Of a stretch of 64,000 nucleotides of DNA, positions 39,672 to 48,394 are shown piece after piece. The DNA comes from SVTX01 sp045653805 (GTDB taxonomy: Bacteria; Bacillota; Clostridia; Oscillospirales; CAG-272): NCBI GenBank assembly GCA_045653805.1, contig JAZOMF010000094.1, positions 1 to 64,000 on the forward strand. Reading direction: 5' to 3'. Positions within the stretch are counted from its first letter, which is position 1. Every line of letters begins with the position of its first letter. Made by a program: the position numbers and the translations under genes. Under the pieces are notes generated by a model. That model ran no database searches. It was not told the origin of the DNA and saw only the letters and a list, made by a program, of their open reading frames with translations.

Positions 39672-39822
39672 TCTAAAAACGGAAAATAAAAGTTATTAGA
39701 CCTCGGCAATTGTCGCAATAAACAGGCAAAAATACCAAAAACGGAAAAATATTTCCAAAAACCTATTGACAAATCGTATTTTGAGGTGTATAATAAGTCT
39801 GTAAATGCCAAAAACGGTATAA
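39672..39822 (+). promoter_or_regulatory. recA upstream region with repeated AAAAACGG boxes
   Basis: The consensus promoter TTGACA (39766-39771), 17 nt, TATAAT (39789-39794) drives recA. Around it AAAAACGG occurs three times (near 39674, 39736 and 39809) and CCAAAAACC once directly before the -35 box, and GGAAAAATATTTCC (39743-39756) is a dyad. No classic LexA box (GAACN4GTTC) was found. Confidence 0.65.
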
Positions 39823-39861
39823 TTGATGATTTTTTAGATTTTATTTTAGGAGGAGTCAGAC

Positions 39862-40974
39862 ATGGCAGCAACTAAAAAAGCGGCACCCAAGGTGACTGAG
39901 ATACAGGATAAGGAAGATAAGAAAAGAGCATTAAATACAGCTATGGCGCAGATCGAGCGCGAGTTTGGCGCAGGCGCTATAATGAAGCTTGGCGAAAACA
40001 CTCATATGGAGGTTCAGGCGGTATCCACAGGCTCGCTTTCTCTTGACTTGGCACTTGGTATCGGTGGCGTTCCGAGAGGTCGTATTATTGAGATCTTTGG
40101 TCCTGAGTCCTCGGGTAAGACTACCGTTGCACTTCATATAATTGCAGAGGTTCAGAAGGCAGGCGGTGAGGCTGCGTTTATCGACGCGGAGCATGCACTT
40201 GATCCCGTTTACGCAAAGGCGGTTGGCGTTGATATTGCTAATTTGCTTGTTTCCCAGCCCGATTGCGGTGAGGATGCACTTTCTATTACCGAGTCCCTTG
40301 TTCGCTCCGGCGCTATCGACGTAGTTGTTGTGGACTCTGTTGCGGCTCTCGTTCCCAAGACCGAGATCGACGGCGATATGGGTCAGTCCAGCGTGGGTGT
40401 TCAGGCTCGTCTTATGTCCCAGGCTATGAGAAAGCTGGCGGCTGTTATTTCCAAGAGTAACTGTATAGTAATTTTTATCAACCAGCTTCGTGAGAAGGTT
40501 GGTGTTATTTACGGTAACCCCGAAACCACTACCGGTGGTCGTGCGCTTAAGTTCTACGCGTCGGTTAGAATCGACAGCAGAAAGACCGAGCAGCTCAAAA
40601 AAGGAACCGATATTTTCGGTAATAGAGTTAAGTGTAAGATAGTTAAGAATAAGGTTGCTCCTCCTTTCCGTGTTGCAGAGTTTGATATTTTGTATGGTAA
40701 GGGAATTTCTCGTATGGGCGAGATCCTTGACTTCGCTATTATGATGGATATTATCAAGAAGAGTGGTTCTTGGTTCTCCTATGATGGCAATCGTTTGGCA
40801 CAGGGTAAGGACAATGTTAAGAGACTTCTTGAGGACAATCCCGAGTTTGCCGCAGAGATCGAGGCAAAGGTAAGAGAGCTGAGCATGGGCGGCTCTATCC
40901 TCAACGAGGAGGATTTTGAGCTTGAGGATGACGATGACGATTTCGACATCCGTACCGTAGAGAGCGATGAGTAA
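39862..40974 (+). CDS. recA: Recombinase A
   Basis: Forms filaments on single-stranded DNA for homologous recombination and the SOS response. The 370-residue protein has Walker A GPESSGKT (80-87), the VVVDSVAALVP Walker B strand, the DNA-binding loop MGQSSVGVQARLMSQAMRKL, INQLREKVGV, and an acidic C-terminal tail. AGGAGG precedes ATG 39862. It overlaps recX by eight bases. Confidence 0.98.
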   Translation: MAATKKAAPKVTEIQDKEDKKRALNTAMAQIEREFGAGAIMKLGENTHMEVQAVSTGSLSLDLALGIGGVPRGRIIEIFGPESSGKTTVALHIIAEVQKAGGEAAFIDAEHALDPVYAKAVGVDIANLLVSQPDCGEDALSITESLVRSGAIDVVVVDSVAALVPKTEIDGDMGQSSVGVQARLMSQAMRKLAAVISKSNCIVIFINQLREKVGVIYGNPETTTGGRALKFYASVRIDSRKTEQLKKGTDIFGNRVKCKIVKNKVAPPFRVAEFDILYGKGISRMGEILDFAIMMDIIKKSGSWFSYDGNRLAQGKDNVKRLLEDNPEFAAEIEAKVRELSMGGSILNEEDFELEDDDDDFDIRTVESDE

Positions 40975-41692
40975 TAAGGTCGGCTTTGGCAGAGACATAA
41001 ACGAGTTTTTGCGCGAAATTGGGCAGGATATGCCGTGTGACAGGGAAGAAAACACCCTCGTCACATTTCGCTCAAGAATTACATCAATATCTCCATCAGG
41101 AAGCGAAAAGGTGACCGTTAGGGTGACGGTAGCAAACCCTTCGGGAAATGAAAAGGTTGAATTTTCTATTATGAAGGTACATTCGGAGCGACTTGAGCTT
41201 TCGATTGGCGAAATAGACGAGGAGATGCTCCCCGAGCTTGAATATTACGCCGAGGTAGCGCGCGCGTATAGCTCGGCTTGCTCCTCCTTCGCTTTTTCAC
41301 CGTCGCCCTTGAAGGCGCTTTTGAAAAAGCTCGTGCAAAAAGGTTTTGAACGCGACGTAGCAACCGACGCGATCGAGGTTTTGGATAATAGCGGTGCTAT
41401 CAACGAGCATGAGATGGCTACTCGCAGAGCGCAACTGCTCAGCGAAAAGCCTTGGGGCAGAAGCAGGATTTTGATGAAACTCCGTGAGGATGGCTTTGAT
41501 GATGGTGCTATCTTTTGTGCTATGAGTGCGCTGGATGAGGTGGATTTTGCCTCAAATTGCGCCGAACTTATCCGCAAAAGGTTTGGAACAATTCCCAAAG
41601 AGCGTCAAGAGCTGGACAAAATGTATGCGTCATTATCTCGGATGGGATTTTCCTCGTCGGATATAAGGGCGGCTATGTCCCTTATGAAATAA
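40967..41692 (+). CDS. recX: RecX-like regulatory protein
   Basis: RecX binds RecA filaments and limits their growth. The 241-residue protein has an N-terminal extension of about 100 residues and then the helical triple repeats typical of RecX (LVQKGFERDVATDAIEVL, KLREDGFDDGAIFCAM, RMGFSSSDIRAAMSLM). Overlap with recA and the repeat pattern support the call; overall similarity to RecX of model species is modest. Confidence 0.87.
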   Translation: MSNKVGFGRDINEFLREIGQDMPCDREENTLVTFRSRITSISPSGSEKVTVRVTVANPSGNEKVEFSIMKVHSERLELSIGEIDEEMLPELEYYAEVARAYSSACSSFAFSPSPLKALLKKLVQKGFERDVATDAIEVLDNSGAINEHEMATRRAQLLSEKPWGRSRILMKLREDGFDDGAIFCAMSALDEVDFASNCAELIRKRFGTIPKERQELDKMYASLSRMGFSSSDIRAAMSLMK

Positions 41693-41700
41693 TAATTGAT

Positions 41701-41736
41701 AAAAGGTCTATCTCGTGTGAGGTAGACCTTTTATGG
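41701..41736 (+). terminator. Terminator after recX
   Basis: AAAAGGTCTATCTC pairs with GAGGTAGACCTTTT around GTGT; the lower stem provides the T run. The following 160 nt before the DAHP synthase gene hold no clear site. Confidence 0.7.
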
Positions 41737-41898
41737 TGTATAGGGGGGAACATTTAATTACATGCCGCATTTATTGTCGATATTTCGATTAATTTAAAAA
41801 ATAACACACTAACTTTAATAATACGTTAATATATTGATGCTAAAATTGGTTATCATTATTTGAAATTTTATTTACCGTTAAACGGTTTGGGAGTAAAA

Positions 41899-42921
41899 AT
41901 GGAATTCGTTAGAAAGCTACCTCTTCCCATTGAAATCAGAGAAAAGCACCCTTTGAGCACTGAGTGGACGGCAAAGAAAAAGGAATTTGACGCATCTGTT
42001 GCACAGGTGTTTGATGGCAGCTCGGATAAGAAGCTACTCATCATCGGTCCTTGTTCTTCCGACAACGAGGATTCGGTTATGGATTACGTAACCCGCCTTG
42101 CCAAGGTCAGTGAAAAGGTTTCGGATAAAATAATTATAATCCCCAGAGTTTATACCAACAAGCCAAGAACTACCGGCGACGGGTACAAGGGCATGCTCCA
42201 CCAGCCCGCCCGGGGGAAGAGCTGGGGTATGTTGGCGGGTATCGTTGCAATTGGTCAGCTTCATAAGAGAGTTATTGAGGAGACCGGAATGTTCACCGCA
42301 GACGAGATGCTTTATCCCGAAAACTACCAGTACCTTTATGATCTGCTCTCCTACGTTGCAGTTGGAGCAAGATCGGTAGAGAATCAGCAGCATCGCTTGG
42401 TTGCCAGTGGAATTGACGTCCCTGTTGGCATGAAGAATCCTACCGGTGGAGATATTTCTATAATGATGAACTCTATAACCGCGGCTCAGCATGCTCACAC
42501 CTTTCTCTTTAGGGGTTGGGAAGTAAAGTCCACTGGTAACCCCTTGTCTCACGCTATTCTTCGCGGATACGTCAACAAGCACGGCGAGTCTCTGCCTAAC
42601 TATCACTACGAGGATATCGAGCATCTTTGCCGAGAATATGCAAAGAGAGACCTGCAGAATCCCGCACTAATAGTAGACTGTAACCATGCAAACTCCGGCA
42701 AGAAATATAAGGAGCAGGTGAGAATTGCAAAGGAGGTGCTTCACTCCTGTAATTTTAATTCAGATATTTCTAATCTCTTCAAGGGATTTATGATCGAGAG
42801 CTACATCGAAGAAGGATGCCAGAAGATCGGAGAGGGTGTTTACGGAAAGTCTATAACCGACCCCTGCCTTGGCTGGGAGGATACCGAGCGATTTATCTAC
42901 TATATGGCAGAAAAGCTTTAA
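41899..42921 (+). CDS. 3-deoxy-7-phosphoheptulonate (DAHP) synthase, class I
   Basis: First step of the shikimate pathway, joining PEP and erythrose-4-phosphate. The 340-residue protein is of the AroF/G/H alpha type: IGPCSSDN near residue 49, PRVYTNKPRTT, a KNPTGGDISIMMN strand, VDCNHANSGKKYKEQ and a C-terminal CLGWEDTERFIY. No regulatory domain is fused; whether it is feedback controlled cannot be read. ATG 41899 follows GGGAG. It stands alone rather than in an aro cluster. Confidence 0.93.
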   Translation: MEFVRKLPLPIEIREKHPLSTEWTAKKKEFDASVAQVFDGSSDKKLLIIGPCSSDNEDSVMDYVTRLAKVSEKVSDKIIIIPRVYTNKPRTTGDGYKGMLHQPARGKSWGMLAGIVAIGQLHKRVIEETGMFTADEMLYPENYQYLYDLLSYVAVGARSVENQQHRLVASGIDVPVGMKNPTGGDISIMMNSITAAQHAHTFLFRGWEVKSTGNPLSHAILRGYVNKHGESLPNYHYEDIEHLCREYAKRDLQNPALIVDCNHANSGKKYKEQVRIAKEVLHSCNFNSDISNLFKGFMIESYIEEGCQKIGEGVYGKSITDPCLGWEDTERFIYYMAEKL

Positions 42922-42922
42922 T

Positions 42923-42970
42923 TTTATATAAAAACACGCCGACGAGTCCGTCGGCGTGTTTTTATATAAA
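42923..42970. terminator. Bidirectional terminator, 22-bp perfect stem
   Basis: TTTATATAAAAACACGCC... pairs exactly with its complement around AGTC, between convergent genes. Confidence 0.9.
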
Positions 42971-43004
42971 AATCTGCGATTCCGAAGAGCCGCAGATTTA
43001 ACTA

Positions 43005-43241
43005 TTATTCTTCAAATTCAATGCGAACCTCTTCAACGTTTGCGAGGGTATCAAAACCGTCGTCGTAATCGTGGTTAGGCTTTTTAATTTTGGAATCTCT
43101 TATTTTTTTAATGATAACTACTGCCGCAATAATAGCAGCTTCGACCACTGCTACGGTAACCGCGGTAATAGCAATAACCTTGCCGTAGTTGGGTTTTTCG
43201 CGAATGATGATCGGCTCAACGTCTTTAATGAAATCAGACAT
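43005..43241 (-). CDS. Small single-pass membrane protein
   Basis: A 78-residue protein: a short N-terminal head (MSDFIKDVEPIIIREKPNYG), one membrane helix (about residues 21-44, Ala/Val/Ile-rich), then a KKIRDSKIKKP positive stretch and an acidic tail. By the positive-inside rule the C-terminus is probably cytoplasmic. No family recognised. AGGAGG and a perfect consensus promoter suggest solid expression. Confidence 0.75.
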   Translation of the reverse strand: MSDFIKDVEPIIIREKPNYGKVIAITAVTVAVVEAAIIAAVVIIKKIRDSKIKKPNHDYDDGFDTLANVEEVRIEFEE

Positions 43242-43286
43242 AGTATTTCCTCCTTATATGTATATGCGAAGTTTTTATCTAAATAT

Positions 43287-43315
43287 ATTATAGCATTGGT
43301 TTTTTTGTCTGTCAA
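43287..43315 (-). promoter_or_regulatory. Promoter of the small membrane protein gene
   Basis: On the minus strand TTGACA (43315-43310), 17 nt, TATAAT (43292-43287). Confidence 0.85.
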
Positions 43316-43395
43316 GATTGTTTTTTGTATGACGGTGGGGTAATTTGCAATTTTTAGGTTTTGGAAGAAAATTTATGAATTTTTTATAAAATCTA

Positions 43396-43424
43396 TTTTC
43401 AAAATCGCAAAAATCTGCTATACT
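43396..43424 (+). promoter_or_regulatory. prmC-ddl promoter
   Basis: TTTTCA (43396-43401), 17 nt, TATACT (43419-43424); the -35 box is weak. Confidence 0.55.
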
Positions 43425-43456
43425 ATTAGATAGTATATTTAGGGAGGGGGATTAGT

Positions 43457-44263
43457 GTGACAGCAAATGAGATTCGCAATAAATTAAAGTCGTGCGGTAT
43501 TGAGAATTATGTTCTTGAAACCGAAATACTTATTGAAGAACTTTGCGACGACTTCTCCGAGGAGACAGACTATTCGTCCGAGGTGCTTGCAGTTGCGGTT
43601 GAAAAGCGTTGCGCGCGTTACCCCTTGCAGTATATCATTGGCAAATGGTGGCTTGCAAGATGCGAGTTTTTCGTAGATGAAAGCACTCTTGTTCCTAGAC
43701 CCGACACCGAAACAATAGTAGAGCTGGCGGTAAAGCACCTGCCGGAAAACGCCCATTTTGCAGACCTTTGCACGGGTAGCGGATGTATTGCAATATCTAT
43801 TCTTGACCTGCGCCCCGACACGGTAGCAGATGCATATGAGCTTTACCCCAAGACCCTTGAAATGGCGAAGAAGAACGCCGCGCACAACAAGGTGGAGAGG
43901 AGATTTACTCCTTTCTTGGGAGACGTTTTGCAAAAGGAGACCTTGGGCGAGAGAAAATATTCCGCAATAATCTCAAACCCTCCGTATATTCGCACTGAAG
44001 TGATAGAAACCCTTGAAATTGAAGCTAAGACCGAGCCCCGCGCGGCGCTTGACGGCGGAGATGACGGACTTATATTCTATCGCGAAATAGTAAATAACTA
44101 TGCCGAAAATCTTGAATACGGAGGTTTTTTCCTCTTCGAAATAGGCTTTGACCAAGCAGACGACCTTAGACGAATTGCCGACCTTGGAGGATTTGACTGC
44201 AAGATATTCAAGGACTTCGGCGGATGCGACAGAGCGGCTTTGCTTTGCAAAAAAGAGAATTGA
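43457..44263 (+). CDS. prmC: Release factor glutamine methyltransferase PrmC
   Basis: Methylates the Gln of the GGQ motif in RF1 and RF2. The 268-residue protein has an N-terminal helical domain, PLQYIIGKWWLARCEFFVD, the SAM loop FADLCTGSGCIAIS (101-114) and the catalytic NPPY (174-177). One of its substrates, RF2, is encoded at 9785. GTG 43457 follows AGGGAGGGGG. prmC is usually next to prfA; here ddl follows instead. Confidence 0.93.
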   Translation: MTANEIRNKLKSCGIENYVLETEILIEELCDDFSEETDYSSEVLAVAVEKRCARYPLQYIIGKWWLARCEFFVDESTLVPRPDTETIVELAVKHLPENAHFADLCTGSGCIAISILDLRPDTVADAYELYPKTLEMAKKNAAHNKVERRFTPFLGDVLQKETLGERKYSAIISNPPYIRTEVIETLEIEAKTEPRAALDGGDDGLIFYREIVNNYAENLEYGGFFLFEIGFDQADDLRRIADLGGFDCKIFKDFGGCDRAALLCKKEN

Positions 44264-44303
44264 CCTGCATATATTGGTAAAAAACACAAACGGAGAAAAA
44301 TAG

Positions 44304-45338
44304 ATGAACATAGCAGTTTTGGCGGGCGGGTATTCCCCCGAAAGAGACGTATCCCTAACTTCCGGCTCACTTATTGCCAACGCCCTCATTGGTGAAGGAC
44401 ATAGCGTGTGCTTAGCAGACGTTTACCTTGGCATCAAGGACGAGGATCTTAATGAAAAGACACCCTTTAACCGTGAGCTGAAGCCAGTCTATAAGGTTGA
44501 GCACAACGTTCCCGACCTTGCAGCTCTCAAAGAGCAGAGCGGCAACGGTGAGGCGCTCATCGGCCGCGGAATAATCGAGCTTTGCCGCGCGGCAGATGTT
44601 GTTTTCTTGGCGCTCCACGGCGCTATGGGCGAAAACGGTCAGCTTCAGGCAACTCTTGATAACTACGGCATCAAATATACTGGCTCAGGCTACGTCGGCA
44701 GCCTTTTAGCGATGGATAAGGATATTTCCAAGAAGATGTTCGTGGGCGCGGGCGTGAGAACTCCAAAGTGGCTCTATTTTAAGGCGCAGGATGGCGATAT
44801 TGCTCTCATTGAGGAGAAGATCGGATATCCTTGTGTTGTTAAGCCATGTTCATGCGGCTCCAGTGTTGGAATTTCCATTGTTGACGACAGAGCGGGACTT
44901 GAAATTGCCCTTGCAGAGGCAGAGAAATACGAGGATAGCATTCTCGTTGAGAAAAAGATAGATGGAAGAGAGCTTACCGTGGGTATCCTTGACGGCGAGG
45001 TACTTCCTGCTATTGAGATAATCCCCACCGAGGGCTTCTACGATTATAAAAACAAGTATCAGGCGGGAAAGACCATTGAGATCTGCCCCGCGCCTATCTC
45101 GGATGAGATAAAATCTGCCCTTGAAGAGCAGACTCGCAAAGCATTTGAGGCGCTTCGTCTCTCGGGATATTCGAGATTTGACTACATAGTAGACGTAAAT
45201 GGCGACCCTTGGTGTCTTGAAGCAAACACACTCCCCGGAATGACCCCCACAAGTCTCCTGCCCCAGATGGCTCAGGCTACGGGTATGACATACGGTGCTC
45301 TTTGCTCAAAGATAGTTGAATTAGCATTGAAAAAGTAA
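44304..45338 (+). CDS. ddl: D-alanine-D-alanine ligase
   Basis: Makes the D-Ala-D-Ala end of the peptidoglycan precursor. The 344-residue ATP-grasp enzyme has AVLAGGYSPERDVSLTSG, a YTGSGYVGSLLAMDK loop, VVKPCSCGSSVGIS and the metal-binding LEANTLPGMTPTSLLPQMA. The active-site residues near the second substrate are of the Ddl (not VanA) type as far as I can judge. GGAG precedes ATG 44304; it is 40 nt after prmC, likely one operon. Confidence 0.93.
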   Translation: MNIAVLAGGYSPERDVSLTSGSLIANALIGEGHSVCLADVYLGIKDEDLNEKTPFNRELKPVYKVEHNVPDLAALKEQSGNGEALIGRGIIELCRAADVVFLALHGAMGENGQLQATLDNYGIKYTGSGYVGSLLAMDKDISKKMFVGAGVRTPKWLYFKAQDGDIALIEEKIGYPCVVKPCSCGSSVGISIVDDRAGLEIALAEAEKYEDSILVEKKIDGRELTVGILDGEVLPAIEIIPTEGFYDYKNKYQAGKTIEICPAPISDEIKSALEEQTRKAFEALRLSGYSRFDYIVDVNGDPWCLEANTLPGMTPTSLLPQMAQATGMTYGALCSKIVELALKK

Positions 45339-45389
45339 AATTACGCGGTTTAGTCGGTTGAATTTTTGTGTTTGAATGCATAAAAGTCA

Positions 45390-45418
45390 TTGACAAAGAC
45401 CGCGTTTTATTATATAAT
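45390..45418 (+). promoter_or_regulatory. Promoter of the GH106-like gene
   Basis: Perfect consensus: TTGACA (45390-45395), 17 nt, TATAAT (45413-45418). Confidence 0.85.
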
Positions 45419-45491
45419 TAATTGAATGGCAAATTTCGGAAAAACTTTGCCCTTAAAGGAAAAACAACCCCGAGAAAAGGAGTTTGAAATT

Positions 45492-48233
45492 ATGGATTTT
45501 AAGAACATCGACAAAAAATACCGTCCTGTGCCATTTTGGTCGTGGAACGAAAAGCTGAATGTTCCCGAGTCTCTCCGCCAGACCGCACTTATGGACGAGG
45601 TTGGTATCGGTGGCTACTTCATGCACGCTCGCGGCGGTCTTCAAACCGAGTATATGGGTGAGGAGTGGTTCGAAAACATCGGCGCTTGTATCGAGGAGTG
45701 CAACAAGAGAGGTATGCACGCTTGGGCATACGATGAAAACGGTTGGCCATCCGGCTTTGGTGGCGGCAAGGTCAATGGCAAGGGTGAGAAGTACTGGCAG
45801 AAGTATCTCCGCGTTATGCCTGCAGACGGTGACAAGAGCAATATCGAGCCTCATCGCATTATCTGCACCACCGGAGAATATACCTTCTATTACGATGTTA
45901 ACCCTTTCTACGTTGATACTCTCGACGCAGAGGTTATACTTGACTTTATCAACGAAATATACGAGCCATATTATGAGAAGTACGGCTCCACCTTCGACGG
46001 ATTTTTCACCGACGAGCCCCAGATCTCCAGAAACGGTATTCCATGGAGCCTGACCTTTATTGACAAGTATCGCGAAAAGTACGGCGAGGATATTTGCGCT
46101 GTTCTTCCTTCGCTTTTCTTTGAGGTTGGAGATTTCCGGACCGTAAGAATCAAGTTCTGGAAGATGGTTACCGATCTTTTCTCGGCAAACTTTATGAAGC
46201 AGATATTCGATTGGTGTAATGCTCACAATCTTAAGTTCACCGGTCACTTGGTGCTTGAGGAGACCCTTATGGTTCAGCTTATCACCAACGGTGCTTGCAT
46301 GCCTCACTATGAGTATCTTACTATTCCGGGTATGGACTGGCTCGGCAGAAACATCTTCCCCTGCCTCACTCACCATCAGGTAGGCTCTGCCGCGGCGCAG
46401 GTCGGCAGACGTCAGGTGCTTTCCGAGACCTTTGCGCTCTGCGGACACAACGTAGGTCACGACGAGCTTAAGAGAAACTACGAATGGATGATGGTGCGCG
46501 GTATCAACCTTATGTGCCAGCACCTTGAGGGATATTCCAACAGAGGTATTCGTAAGAGAGACTATCCTCCGGCAATGTACATCCAGCAGCCTTGGTGGGC
46601 AGACTACAAGGTGTTCAACGATGCTATGAGCCGCGTTGGTATGCTACTTGCAGAGGGTGAGATCAAGTTCGACACCCTGCTTATGCACAATATGACATCC
46701 GCTTGGGTTACCTACAACAACGGAAATAACACTCTTCCCGACGGCAAGGATATCACATACTATAACACCTCTCTTATCAACGCTACCCCCGCTCTTGAGG
46801 CGAAGCACATTCCTTTCCACTTGGGCGACGAGACCCTTATGGAGAGACACGGACGCGTTGAGGGCAATAAGCTTATTATCGGTGAGCAGACCTATACCAC
46901 CGTTGTTCTCCCCGAGTATATCTGCTTTATGGAGAACACCCAGAAGCTTCTTGACGAGTTCCGCGCTAACGGCGGTAAGATCGTAACCGACGTCTCCACT
47001 CTTGAAGCTAACCCAATTATCGACAATGAGAAGATCACCTTCACTTGGCGTGACTTTGGTGACTTCAAGATGTACTATTTTGTAAACTCCAACAATAGCA
47101 CCGAGCAGGCGACCATCACCAAGGGTAGCTATGCTATCGACATCGCAACCGGTGAAAAGGTTGAATTCTGTGGCGAATATACTTTCCCAGCATACGGAAG
47201 CCTTGTTGTTATCGACGACGGCACTCCCGCAAGAGCAAAGAAGGCAGAGAAGAACCTCACCGCACTTGACATCAGCGGCAAGTGGGCAGTTGAAAACGCA
47301 ACATTTAACTCCGTAACTCTTGACAAGTGCGACTACTGGTTCGACGGCGAGCTTCAGGAGGAGAACGGATACGTGCTTAACGTCGTGCCCAGAACCACCG
47401 AGCTTCACCGTCCTGTAAATGTTCGTTGCGCGTTTAAGGTTGACCTTGAGTATGTTTCCGACAAGCTCTTCGTCGCAGTTGAAACTCCCGAGATCTTTAC
47501 CGTTAAGGTAAACGGTGTGGAGATCGACAAGACCGATTGCGGATTCTTCCGCGATGCCTCCTTCCGTATGCTTGACATCCAGAAGTATGCAAAGGTTGGC
47601 AAAAACGTAATCGAGCTTATCTCTCTCATTACTCAGTCCGAAGAGGTTTATGAGAACATTGAAAAGAGCAAGAAGTTTGAGTCTGAAAAGAACAAGCTTA
47701 CGTATGATATGGAGATCGAGGCTATGTACCTCGTAGGCGACTTTGCAGTTAAGGCAGACGGCGTATTTGAGCCTATCGAAAACAACGCATACTTCTTCGA
47801 CGGTAAGTTTACTGTGGTTAAGCCTGCCGATGAGATAGAGCTTAAGAACCTTGAGCAGAACGGATATTCTTTCTTTGCAGGCGAGCTTTGTGTTTCCAAG
47901 AAGTTTACCTTGGATAGCACCGATTACAAGCTTTCCTTCGTAAAGAACGGGTTTAATGCTCTGCGTGTAAAGGTTAACGGCAAGTACGTTTGCACCTCTA
48001 TGTGGGCACCCTACGATGTCGACCTCTCCGAGTATCTCACCGTTGGCGAGAACACCGTTGAGCTGACTATCGTAAATAACCTCCGTAATCTCCTCGGTCC
48101 TCACCACCACATCCGTGGCGAGCTCTTGTCGGTCAGCCCCTCCTCCTTCTATAAGGAGCGTTGCATCTGGAATAGCTTCCGCACCGACTACTTCACCGAG
48201 AAGTATAGCTTCGTTAATACCGGCTTGATTTAA
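45492..48233 (+). CDS. Large glycoside hydrolase, GH106-like (alpha-L-rhamnosidase related)
   Basis: A 913-residue enzyme. The N-terminal half carries strings typical of the GH106-type family (RPVPFWSWNEKL near residue 10, MHARGGL, YDENGWPSG, FTDEP), giving candidate catalytic acids in a TIM barrel; the C-terminal half is beta-sandwich-like (VNVRCAFKVDL, WAPYDVDLSEYLTVGENTVEL), as in GH2-type sugar-binding domains. No signal peptide, so it acts on imported oligosaccharides. ATG 45492 follows AGGAG; an in-frame ATG at 45426 would sit almost at the transcript start. Codon use (AAG, GAG, ATC, CTC) is more biased than in its neighbours, suggesting high expression. No transporter is adjacent. Confidence 0.82.
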   Translation: MDFKNIDKKYRPVPFWSWNEKLNVPESLRQTALMDEVGIGGYFMHARGGLQTEYMGEEWFENIGACIEECNKRGMHAWAYDENGWPSGFGGGKVNGKGEKYWQKYLRVMPADGDKSNIEPHRIICTTGEYTFYYDVNPFYVDTLDAEVILDFINEIYEPYYEKYGSTFDGFFTDEPQISRNGIPWSLTFIDKYREKYGEDICAVLPSLFFEVGDFRTVRIKFWKMVTDLFSANFMKQIFDWCNAHNLKFTGHLVLEETLMVQLITNGACMPHYEYLTIPGMDWLGRNIFPCLTHHQVGSAAAQVGRRQVLSETFALCGHNVGHDELKRNYEWMMVRGINLMCQHLEGYSNRGIRKRDYPPAMYIQQPWWADYKVFNDAMSRVGMLLAEGEIKFDTLLMHNMTSAWVTYNNGNNTLPDGKDITYYNTSLINATPALEAKHIPFHLGDETLMERHGRVEGNKLIIGEQTYTTVVLPEYICFMENTQKLLDEFRANGGKIVTDVSTLEANPIIDNEKITFTWRDFGDFKMYYFVNSNNSTEQATITKGSYAIDIATGEKVEFCGEYTFPAYGSLVVIDDGTPARAKKAEKNLTALDISGKWAVENATFNSVTLDKCDYWFDGELQEENGYVLNVVPRTTELHRPVNVRCAFKVDLEYVSDKLFVAVETPEIFTVKVNGVEIDKTDCGFFRDASFRMLDIQKYAKVGKNVIELISLITQSEEVYENIEKSKKFESEKNKLTYDMEIEAMYLVGDFAVKADGVFEPIENNAYFFDGKFTVVKPADEIELKNLEQNGYSFFAGELCVSKKFTLDSTDYKLSFVKNGFNALRVKVNGKYVCTSMWAPYDVDLSEYLTVGENTVELTIVNNLRNLLGPHHHIRGELLSVSPSSFYKERCIWNSFRTDYFTEKYSFVNTGLI

Positions 48234-48249
48234 TTTAATAATGTAATAT

Positions 48250-48324
48250 GCGGGGGAAGGAAACCATTTTTGAAAAATTGGTTTCCTTCTCCCGCACCCC
48301 CTTCTTTCCAAAAAACTTTCAAAA
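48250..48324 (-). repeat. Palindromic intergenic repeat, family 2, copy 2
   Basis: On the minus strand TTTTGAAAGTTTTTTGG, a G-rich stretch, then a 17-bp stem (48250-48266/48279-48295, one G-U) around the same ATTTTTCAAAAA loop as copy 1 at 35826. It lies between convergent genes. Confidence 0.75.
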
Positions 48325-48350
48325 GGGAAGAGGGGGATAGGCAATATTAT

Positions 48351-48390
48351 AGCCCTCACGAGGTAAATTCGCTCGTGAGGGCTAAAATTT
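48351..48390. terminator. Terminator between GH106-like and HAD genes
   Basis: AGCCCTCACGAG pairs exactly with CTCGTGAGGGCT around a 9-nt loop; the plus tail is AAAATTTTTAG. Confidence 0.75.
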
Positions 48391-48394
48391 TTAG

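Noticed and set aside
39700..39862. LexA (SOS) box before recA
   Set aside because: No GAAC-N4-GTTC sequence was found near the promoter.
46644..48359. 571-codon open frame antisense to the GH106-like gene
   Set aside because: Same effect of strong codon bias; no ribosome site or family signature.
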